This document shows, piece after piece, positions 1 through 5,296 of a stretch of 7,476 bases of DNA; position 1 is the first letter of the stretch, and each line of letters opens with the position of its first letter. The position numbers and the translations under genes are program-made. Source of the DNA: JBDKTH01 sp964558295 (GTDB lineage Bacteria; Planctomycetota; Planctomycetia; Pirellulales; Thermoguttaceae); contig CAZLDQ010000254.1 in NCBI GenBank assembly GCA_964558295.1, positions 1-7,476 on the forward strand, in the 5' to 3' direction. A model generated the notes under the pieces. It had not been told where the DNA came from and ran no database searches. It was given only the letters and a program-made list of their open reading frames with translations.

Positions 1-53
1 TGCGACCTTCTGAACCCCATTCAGACGCGCTAGCCAGACTGCGCCACGCCCCG
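1..53 (-). tRNA. tRNA-Pro (anticodon GGG), 3' part outside the window
   Basis: Read on the - strand from base 53, the sequence begins with acceptor strand CGGGGCG (47-53). It continues with a D arm closed by GCGC/GCGC and a perfect 5-bp anticodon stem TCTGA/TCAGA (plus-strand 9-13 and 21-25). The 7-nt loop ATGGGGT gives anticodon GGG (plus-strand 16-18), which reads the proline codon CCC. The loop resembles that of bacterial tRNA-Pro(GGG). The window edge cuts the gene in or near the variable region, so the T arm, the 3' acceptor strand and any encoded CCA are not visible. It points away from the downstream genes. It looks intact as far as it can be read. Confidence 0.9.
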
Positions 54-465
54 AATGTCCTAACCCATTACGGCATCGGAGGTTCCACGTTTAGAGCAGC
101 TGTCCGCGGAGCCGTGGTCAACCCGCATGGGTCATAAACAGAAAAGCATTTTACTCCGCTTGACCGATGATCGTCAACCACAATCCCCCAATGGGTTGGT
201 TGTGGAAGGAGACGCTGATTGGCAAAGCTGGGTGTGCTCGCTTCGCCGTGAGGCAATGAAGGTGTAACCAACCACAATGTGGTGGGTATAGAGAAGATAT
301 CGAATAAGGAATGCGTTGACATCGCGGGATAGTTTCCCGTCCCATCCGAACAGAGTATTTCGATTGAACCATGAAGAAGGTAAGCCGATCGGCCAATGTG
401 GCGGATGTGACGTTCCAAGAAACCCATCCGTTTTCTTCATAGCACACGACCTCTTGAGGAAGAAC
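54..465. other. gene-free leader between tRNA-Pro and the hydrolase gene
   Basis: These 412 bases show no protein I can recognise on either strand. The open frames present are short, mutually overlapping and lack family motifs. Base composition looks more AT-rich than the flanking genes. The stretch should hold the promoter of the leftward tRNA and that of the rightward hydrolase gene, but I cannot place either with confidence. Visible structure includes the 10-mer CAACCACAAT at 175-184 and again at 269-278. GGTTGGTT at 194-201 is the inverted copy of AACCAACC at 266-273. ACCACA-A-TGTGGT at 271-283 is a short perfect hairpin or dyad. These could be operator-like sites for the downstream gene, but that is inference. 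Confidence 0.5.
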
Positions 466-1779
466 ATGCATCACCCCCCCCTAATCGGTCTTTCCGCCTT
501 TATCTCGCTGTTTGCCGCCACGATTTATGCCGCGCCAACAGAGACAGATCACGAAATCCCGACAGCTTTGAGCGATTATGTCTCGCGTCCTGATTCGTCG
601 TTTTCCTGGAAGATCCGTGACACGTTGTCTACCCCATTGGGACGGGTGTGGGATGTAGAACTGACCTCTCAGACGTGGCAGGGGATTGTCTGGAAGCACG
701 ATTTGATCGTGGCCGAACCGACTTCGCTTCGCATCCCGCTGCATATGCTCCTGATGGTGGCCGGCGGTTCGACGAAAAAACGGGCCACGTCTCACGATGC
801 TCTATTGTTGGCATCGCTCGCCCACGCCCGGGTGGCCGTGCTTCACCAAGTACCCAACCAGCCGCTCTTGGACGGGCGCAAAGAGGACGACTTGATCACT
901 GAGACGTGGCTCAAGTATCTGGCAACCGGCGATGTGACCTGGGTCTTGCAGTTGCCGATGGTCAAAAGCGTGGTCCGCGCCATGGACGCCTTGGAATCGC
1001 TTGCCAAACAAGAATGGAACAGCCCGATTGCCGGTTTCGTTGTTACCGGTGCGTCGAAACGTGGTTGGACCACTTGGTTGACGGCCGTGGTTGACAAGCG
1101 ACCGATTGCTATCGCTCCGATGGTCATCGATATGCTCAATCTCCAGACGCAAATCCGGTATCAGGCCGAGACGTGGGGGAAGTACAGCGAACAGATTGAA
1201 GATTACGGCCGCAAGAATCTGCTCAAAGTTGAAGGGGAGACACCGCGTGAGAGCTATTTGCGTCGACTGGTCGATCCGTACACCTATCGTCAGCAGCTCA
1301 CCCTGCCAAAGCTTCTTCTGCACGGCACCAACGATCGTTACTGGGTTGTTGACGCAGCCAAGCTCTATTGGGACGGGCTCGTTGGGCCCAAGTATTTGCA
1401 CGAAGTGCCCAATGCAGGCCATGGCCTCGAGAAGAACCGTGAAGCGGCCCTGTCAACCCTGGTGGCCTTTTTCCAGCACGTGGCCCTTGGCACTCCCTGG
1501 CCTGATCTGAAATGGGCTTACGGCGAGCAGGGAGACGACCTGTGCCTGCGACTCTGGGCCTCGCAGAAGCCCCAGACCGTGCGGCTTTGGACGGCCAGTT
1601 CTCCGACCAGGGATCTTCGTGAATCGGCATGGACGTCGCGTCCAATCGAGGAAGAAAACGATGCGTTCATCGCACGAATCCCAAAACCCAAAGCGGGGTG
1701 CATAGCCCTCTTTGGGGAGGCGCAATTCACTTTGGAGGGCTCGACTTTCTCGCTTTGCACCCTCGTACAGACATTCTGA
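466..1779 (+). CDS. secreted PqaA-family (PhoPQ-activated pathogenicity-related) alpha/beta-hydrolase
   Basis: The product is 437 residues from ATG 466, which follows GAGGA (456-460) by 5 bases. The same frame is open further upstream, but those residues look non-coding. Residues 1-22 form a signal peptide (hydrophobic core LIGLSAFISLFAATI, Ala-rich end IYAA), so the protein is probably exported. Family features are LTSQTWQGIVWKHDL (about 67-81), QVPNQPL (128-134), PMVKSVVRAMDAL (164-176) and the nucleophile elbow GASKRGWT (195-202). The likely triad is Ser197, Asp290 in HGTNDRYW and His319 in NAGHGLEKN. The C-terminal ~90 residues, including VRLWTASSPTRDLR, fit the beta-rich tail usual for the family. 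PqaA was named in Salmonella as a PhoPQ-activated gene; its substrate is not established. No PhoP box is recognisable here, so the name reflects homology and not regulation. It looks intact and full-length. Confidence 0.88.
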   Translation: MHHPPLIGLSAFISLFAATIYAAPTETDHEIPTALSDYVSRPDSSFSWKIRDTLSTPLGRVWDVELTSQTWQGIVWKHDLIVAEPTSLRIPLHMLLMVAGGSTKKRATSHDALLLASLAHARVAVLHQVPNQPLLDGRKEDDLITETWLKYLATGDVTWVLQLPMVKSVVRAMDALESLAKQEWNSPIAGFVVTGASKRGWTTWLTAVVDKRPIAIAPMVIDMLNLQTQIRYQAETWGKYSEQIEDYGRKNLLKVEGETPRESYLRRLVDPYTYRQQLTLPKLLLHGTNDRYWVVDAAKLYWDGLVGPKYLHEVPNAGHGLEKNREAALSTLVAFFQHVALGTPWPDLKWAYGEQGDDLCLRLWASQKPQTVRLWTASSPTRDLRESAWTSRPIEEENDAFIARIPKPKAGCIALFGEAQFTLEGSTFSLCTLVQTF

Positions 1780-1817
1780 GGCAACTCGGGTCGTTAGGAC
1801 GGAATACCCTGGAGTGG

Positions 1818-1855
1818 GGAGGGGGCTGAAAAAAGATCACCCCTCCTCGCATTTT
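1818..1855 (+). terminator. possible weak terminator after the hydrolase gene
   Basis: GGAGGGG at 1818-1824 can pair with CCCCTCC at 1840-1846 across a 15-nt A-rich loop. The short T run ATTTT follows at 1851-1855. It starts about 40 bases after the hydrolase stop and lies before pyrF. The stem is only 7 bp, the loop is long and the T run is displaced by four bases, so this is a tentative call. Confidence 0.3.
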
Positions 1856-1904
1856 GGATGCCTGATGGTAACAATGGAGTGGCATTCCTGTGTCAATCGT
1901 CCGT

Positions 1905-1928
1905 GCCCCTCCATTTTGTGATAGGGGC
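1905..1928 (+). repeat. small hairpin in the pyrF leader
   Basis: GCCCCT (1905-1910) and AGGGGC (1923-1928) form a perfect 6-bp stem with a 12-nt loop containing ATTTTGTG. It ends 28 bases before the proposed pyrF start. It may shape the pyrF leader RNA, but there is no T tract or recognisable PyrR-type site to support attenuation. Confidence 0.25.
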
Positions 1929-1940
1929 GGCCTGTGTGTG

Positions 1941-1950
1941 GGAGAGAGGG
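1941..1950 (+). promoter_or_regulatory. ribosome binding site deciding the pyrF start
   Basis: The purine-rich GGAGAGAGGG lies 6 bases before GTG 1957 and 9 bases before the adjacent in-frame TTG 1960. It supports a start here over the in-frame ATG 1858, whose first 33 codons lack the family's usual N-terminus. Confidence 0.6.
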
Positions 1951-1956
1951 CACCTC

Positions 1957-2889
1957 GTGTTGCCATTCATTGACCGACTCAATACCGCTGTGCAGCGGCA
2001 TGCGAACCCTGTCTTGGTTGGGCTTGATCCACGGGCTGATTCGCTTCCGGAGCCCTTGTGTTCCCATGGAGGGGCAGCAAGCCCGGAGGAACAGGCCGCC
2101 GCGTTCCAAACCTTCTGTTACGGGGTTATTGACGTCGTAGCTCCGCTGGTCCCGGCCGTCAAACCGCAAGCCGCCTTCTTTGAAGAGCTTGGCCCTGCAG
2201 GGATGGCCGTCCTGGCCAAGGTGATCGCGTATGCTCAAGAAAGAGGGCTGTTGGTCATCTTCGATGGCAAGCGCAATGACATTGGTTCCACGGCAACCGC
2301 CTATGCGCAGGGCATTCTTGGTTCCGCCGGGCAAAGCGTTTGGGGGGCCGACGCGCTGACTGTCAGCCCATATCTGGGGGATGACAGCCTGCGACCGTTT
2401 GTCGATGTGGCCGTGCGTCGGGCCGCTGGGGTGTTCGTGCTCGTGAAGACCTCGAATCCCGGCGGGGGGATGCTTCAGGATCTCGCCAGTGAGGGACGCC
2501 CGCTCTATCGGCATGTGGCCGGCTATGTCGAAAATCTGGCCAGCGAGACCAAAGGCAACTGCGGCTATGGAGCGATCGGAGCCGTGGTTGGGGCGACTTA
2601 TCCCGAACAGTTGGCCGAATTGCGAGCGGCTATGCCTACTACGTGGTTCCTCGTGCCTGGCTATGGAAGCCAGGGGGGGACCGCGCGAGATGTGGCCGCC
2701 GCCTTTGATGAACAGGGTAAGGGGGCGATCATCAACAATTCCCGCGGAATCATCTTTGCCCACAGTCGCCGCGAATATGCCGGACGATTCGGCGCGTCGC
2801 GTTGGCAAGATGCCGTAGACGCCGCGACCCGCGACATGATCGCGCAACTCCATGCGGATACGCCGGCGGGCAAGTTGGTAGGAACCTGA
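1957..2889 (+). CDS. pyrF: orotidine-5'-phosphate decarboxylase, type-2 (long) subfamily
   Basis: This enzyme decarboxylates OMP to UMP, the last step of de novo pyrimidine synthesis in the cytoplasm. From GTG 1957 it is 310 residues, typical of the longer type-2 subfamily and longer than the ~240-residue E. coli type. Visible family motifs are VGLDPR (21-26), VKPQAAFFE (68-76), the catalytic signature VIFDGKRNDIGSTA (100-113, with Asp103, Lys105 and Asp108), LVPGYGSQGG (232-241) and NNSRGIIFA (260-268), with Arg263 as the likely phosphate-binding residue. All expected active-site residues are present. The start choice rests on the RBS at 1941-1950 and on the normal opening PFIDRLNTAV. TTG 1960 is a close alternative. 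The ndk-like gene follows after 175 bases. The two suit one another functionally, but the gap is wide enough for a separate promoter. Confidence 0.93.
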   Translation: MLPFIDRLNTAVQRHANPVLVGLDPRADSLPEPLCSHGGAASPEEQAAAFQTFCYGVIDVVAPLVPAVKPQAAFFEELGPAGMAVLAKVIAYAQERGLLVIFDGKRNDIGSTATAYAQGILGSAGQSVWGADALTVSPYLGDDSLRPFVDVAVRRAAGVFVLVKTSNPGGGMLQDLASEGRPLYRHVAGYVENLASETKGNCGYGAIGAVVGATYPEQLAELRAAMPTTWFLVPGYGSQGGTARDVAAAFDEQGKGAIINNSRGIIFAHSRREYAGRFGASRWQDAVDAATRDMIAQLHADTPAGKLVGT

Positions 2890-3050
2890 AGGGCGAGGCG
2901 TTGATGCCCTTGCGGCCCCGCCAACCACCGCCATAATGACTCGATACGCGAGCCTCGGTGTCTTGCTCGCTCACCGGCTGCTGGGGGGACGTAGAAGCCG
3001 TTCTTCGCTCTCCCTCAGGGGGGACGGATTACCAATCATCTGTTTACGAC

Positions 3051-3056
3051 GAGGAG
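3051..3056 (+). promoter_or_regulatory. strong ribosome binding site of the ndk-like gene
   Basis: GAGGAG sits 8 bases before ATG 3065. It fixes the start and excludes the upstream in-frame ATG at 2936, whose 43 extra codons show no kinase similarity. Confidence 0.65.
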
Positions 3057-3064
3057 ATTCATTG

Positions 3065-3805
3065 ATGGAACTCGAAAAGCAACTCGAGCAGACACTTGTG
3101 CTCATTAAGCCGGATGCCCTGAAGGTGTCCTTGACCGGATATATCCTCTCGCAGTACTCCGAATTCCATACCGGCCTCCGGTTTGCCGCGGCGAAAATCG
3201 TCCATGTCAGCCGAATGCTTGCCGAGGAGCATTATGCGGAACACAAAGGAAAGCCGTTCTATCCCTCGCTGATCGAATATATCCGCGGTCAGCTTCATTA
3301 CGCCGACCAACCCGAGAAACGGCGAGTCATTGCCCTGGTCTATACCGGGCCCGACGCGGTCAAGAAGGTTCGTGCGATCGCCGGCCCAACAAATCCGCAC
3401 AATGCCCGCGAGAGTTCGCCGGGCACGATCCGCGCCCTGGGCACCATCGTGCCAGTCAAGGATGCCGCTGGGAAGGTCGTCGGTGAACGGATGGACAACC
3501 TCGTCCATGCCTCGGCCACCGATTCCGAGGCTGAACGCGAGATTAAACTCTGGTTCAAGCCAAACGACATCATGCCCTACGTGCGTATCTATCCCACCGA
3601 GACCTGCGATTGTCACTATTACTACAAAGCCGGCAGACTGTTTACCACCTACGAGCCAGGCAGCCGTTGCCTCGTCGCCCCGGGGGACACTGCTTGGAAG
3701 TCAGACCTGGAAGCGCTGCGTCAGATCTCCACGGGCTCGCCTTCGCCGGTCACCCTTGATGCTGTTGCCGCTAAGTACCTGATCAATGAAGAACGCGAAG
3801 TCTAG
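3065..3805 (+). CDS. divergent, enlarged nucleoside-diphosphate kinase
   Basis: NDKs pass the gamma-phosphate of a nucleoside triphosphate through a phospho-histidine to an NDP. This 246-residue protein opens with the NDK strand TLVLIKPDAL (10-19), with Lys15 at the usual ATP-contact position. It then has AGPTNPHNA (106-114), GTIR (120-123) and the catalytic segment NLVHAS (145-150) with His148, followed by AEREI (156-160), as in canonical enzymes. It differs from the ~140-150-residue norm in three ways. About 12 extra residues lie between GTIR and the catalytic His. The usual His-Gly-Ser-Asp reads His-Ala-Ser-Ala. An ~80-residue C-terminal extension contains CDCHYYY (181-187) and Cys202. The catalytic His makes kinase activity plausible, but I leave the symbol blank because it is not a standard ndk. 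The start is set by the RBS at 3051-3056. pyrF lies just upstream. Confidence 0.82.
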   Translation: MELEKQLEQTLVLIKPDALKVSLTGYILSQYSEFHTGLRFAAAKIVHVSRMLAEEHYAEHKGKPFYPSLIEYIRGQLHYADQPEKRRVIALVYTGPDAVKKVRAIAGPTNPHNARESSPGTIRALGTIVPVKDAAGKVVGERMDNLVHASATDSEAEREIKLWFKPNDIMPYVRIYPTETCDCHYYYKAGRLFTTYEPGSRCLVAPGDTAWKSDLEALRQISTGSPSPVTLDAVAAKYLINEEREV

Positions 3806-3859
3806 TGAATCGCCGCGTTCCAGGGGCGGAATCGGAATGACAAATGAGTGACCTTAGCA

Positions 3860-3894
3860 CGCGACGGGCGGATCCGCGGATCCGCCCGTTCGCG
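3860..3894 (+). terminator. long GC-rich palindrome, probable terminator after the ndk-like gene
   Basis: Bases 3864-3889 are a perfect 26-nt palindrome whose left half is ACGGGCGGATCCG. CGCG at 3860-3863 and 3891-3894 extends the stem past a single unpaired T, giving about 17 bp. Only CTTT follows (3895-3898), so the U tract is poor. It begins 54 bases after the ndk-like stop and about 200 bases before the next gene. A hairpin this stable suits termination or mRNA 3'-end protection. A protein-binding dyad is the alternative. Confidence 0.5.
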
Positions 3895-3941
3895 CTTTGG
3901 TGTTCCCTCATTCAGGATCTCTCCACCCGAGGAGTGAGGGT

Positions 3942-3960
3942 GAATGGGGTTATTCCATTC
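3942..3960 (+). repeat. secondary hairpin in the ndk-DUF1207 intergenic region
   Basis: GAATGG (3942-3947) and CCATTC (3955-3960) form a 6-bp stem with a 7-nt loop. It stands 50 bases after the large palindrome in the 288-base gap 3806-4093. The rest of that gap shows no recognisable gene or clear promoter. Its function is unknown. Confidence 0.25.
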
Positions 3961-4093
3961 CACTCTTCCGGTGGGGTTGCTGGCTGTTGTTGCATGCGGG
4001 ACCGCGAACAAACTGTGAACTGCTCGTGTACTTGCCGATAATTCGCTTTGAGGTGGACTAATCTTCGCGTTCTGAATCTAGCGGACTGGTAAA

Positions 4094-5155
4094 ATGGGCA
4101 AGAGCGAGTATTCTGGGTCAAACGCGTGGGGGGATCCTGCCATTGTGAGGCAATTGGTTTTCTTCATCCTTTCCAGCCTGGGCGCGCTGTTTGCCGTGAT
4201 GACGCCAAGTCACGTCCGGGCCACCTCGGCGGACGAGGAGATTCGGCGAGCGGACCTCGTCACTCCCTCGGACGAGATGCTGACGTCGCTGGACGAGATG
4301 CGTGAACAATTCGGGCAGTCGGGACTGCTGGCCGCCAATCCGCGGCACTTCTCCTCGGCGTGGCGGACTGAGACACTCTCGGATGCTGCCGAGGAACCGT
4401 GGACCCTTCAGGTGCTCCCCACGGGGTTGATCTACCGCTCGTATCTGGCCGGGGTCAAAGAACCGCGATTTGCCAGCCAGTGGGTCCATGAAAAGGATCT
4501 CGGATGGATTTGGGATATCGCGCTCGGAGGCCGGGTAGGTCTTCTCCGCTATGGCACTGAGGACGCCCTCTTACCCGATGGCTGGCAGCTTGATCTGGAG
4601 GGGGCTGGCTTGCCGCGGCTCGATATGGAGAACGCATGTGACGTGATGGCTGCCGACTTCCGCTTTGGCGTGCCTTTGACCTACGGTCAGGGGCCATTTC
4701 GCTTGAAGTTCGGCTACTATCACCTCAGTTCCCACCTGGGCGATGAGTACATGATCAAGCATCCCAGCGCTCAGCGAATCAATTACTCACGCGACGCGTT
4801 GGTCTGGGGCAATTCCTACTACGTGACCGCCAATCTTCGCGCGTACGTCGAAGCTGCTTGGGCGTTTCACTCCGATGGCGGAGCGGAACCTTGGGAGTTC
4901 CAATTCGGCCTCGATTACAGCCCGATGCGTCCCAGCGGCCTGCGGGGCGATCCTTTTATCGCTCTGAATACCCACCTGCGCGAGGATGTCAACTTTGGCG
5001 GCAACGTGGTCGTGCAGACCGGTTGGCAGTGGCGAGGGGAAACCGGCCAACTCTTCCGCCTTGGCATGCACTATTTCGCTGGCAAGAGCGATCAGTTCGA
5101 GTTCTTCAACCAATACGAAGAGAAGCTCGGCTTCGGCCTCTGGTACGATTACTGA
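4094..5155 (+). CDS. DUF1207-like exported, probably outer-membrane protein
   Basis: The 353-residue product matches my recollection of DUF1207 proteins, notably LQVLPTGLIYRSYLAGVKEPR (105-125) followed by a region rich in alternating aromatic and polar residues. Function of the family is unknown. A hydrophobic stretch (about 21-36) ending in HVRA (40-43) is a signal peptide. Beyond residue 140 the pattern (RFGVPLTYG, FRLKFGYYHLSSH, YVEAAWAFH, FRLGMHYFAG, final GLWYDY) suggests amphipathic beta strands and an aromatic C-terminus, as in outer-membrane barrels. That location is inferred. ATG 4094 has no clear RBS. GTG 4145 would give a 336-residue protein with a neater signal peptide (MRQLVFFILSSLG...), following a G run at 4128-4133, and is a real alternative. 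Residues 59-70 contain a short duplication, SDEMLTSLDEMR. Confidence 0.75.
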   Translation: MGKSEYSGSNAWGDPAIVRQLVFFILSSLGALFAVMTPSHVRATSADEEIRRADLVTPSDEMLTSLDEMREQFGQSGLLAANPRHFSSAWRTETLSDAAEEPWTLQVLPTGLIYRSYLAGVKEPRFASQWVHEKDLGWIWDIALGGRVGLLRYGTEDALLPDGWQLDLEGAGLPRLDMENACDVMAADFRFGVPLTYGQGPFRLKFGYYHLSSHLGDEYMIKHPSAQRINYSRDALVWGNSYYVTANLRAYVEAAWAFHSDGGAEPWEFQFGLDYSPMRPSGLRGDPFIALNTHLREDVNFGGNVVVQTGWQWRGETGQLFRLGMHYFAGKSDQFEFFNQYEEKLGFGLWYDY

Positions 5156-5222
5156 GTGGAGAGTGAAATGGTATTCTAGGTTGAGTTGCCATTTCTTACT
5201 TTCTGCTTTCCGCTCTCCACTC
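5154..5222. repeat. nested inverted repeat starting in the DUF1207 stop codon
   Basis: GAGTGGAGAG (5154-5163) is perfectly complementary to CTCTCCACTC (5213-5222). Inside it, GAAATGG (5165-5171) pairs with CCATTTC (5189-5195) around a 17-nt loop. The outer left arm uses the last two bases of the TGA stop (5153-5155). The strand from about 5191 to 5240 is very pyrimidine-rich. The structure could end or stabilise the DUF1207 transcript, although no classic T run follows the outer stem. Confidence 0.5.
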
Positions 5223-5232
5223 TCTCCCCTCC

Positions 5233-5261
5233 TTGTCCTTCGCAGGCCGTCCCGCTACACT
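5233..5261 (+). promoter_or_regulatory. candidate sigma70-type promoter for the double SUMF1 gene
   Basis: TTGTCC (5233-5238) and TACACT (5256-5261) are spaced by exactly 17 bases, each matching 4 of 6 consensus positions. Transcription would begin near 5268, giving a leader of about 30 bases before ATG 5297. The -10 box lies within the inverted repeat CCGCT-ACACT-AGCGG (5252-5266), so a DNA-binding protein could compete with polymerase there. The prediction rests on sequence only. Confidence 0.5.
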
Positions 5262-5296
5262 AGCGGTCGTGTTCTTTCACGATGAGGGGGTAGGCC

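Noticed and set aside
316..344. TTGACA at 316-321 as a -35 box
   Set aside because: No acceptable -10 hexamer lies 16-18 bases downstream.
68..427. A 119-codon - strand open frame in the leader
   Set aside because: No recognisable motif, no convincing RBS, and overlapped by other frames of similar length.
371..442. A 23-codon + strand frame starting MKKVSRSANV before the hydrolase gene
   Set aside because: No RBS is visible and no known leader-peptide pattern; too short to support.
1..465. tRNA-Pro as an attachment site for an integrated island in this window
   Set aside because: Integration normally occurs at the tRNA 3' end, which lies to the left of the window; no integrase or direct repeat of the tRNA end is seen on this side.
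802..1422. A 206-codon - strand open frame inside the hydrolase gene
   Set aside because: Antisense shadow of a gene with clear triad and family motifs; no recognisable protein.
1837..2934. A 365-codon open frame on the - strand covering all of pyrF, longer than pyrF itself
   Set aside because: It shows no family motifs, while the + strand frame has the full OMP decarboxylase signature. The antisense frame is a by-product of codon composition.
4032..4064. TTGCCG and TAATCT before the DUF1207-like gene as a promoter
   Set aside because: The spacer is 21 bases, too long for a normal sigma70 promoter.
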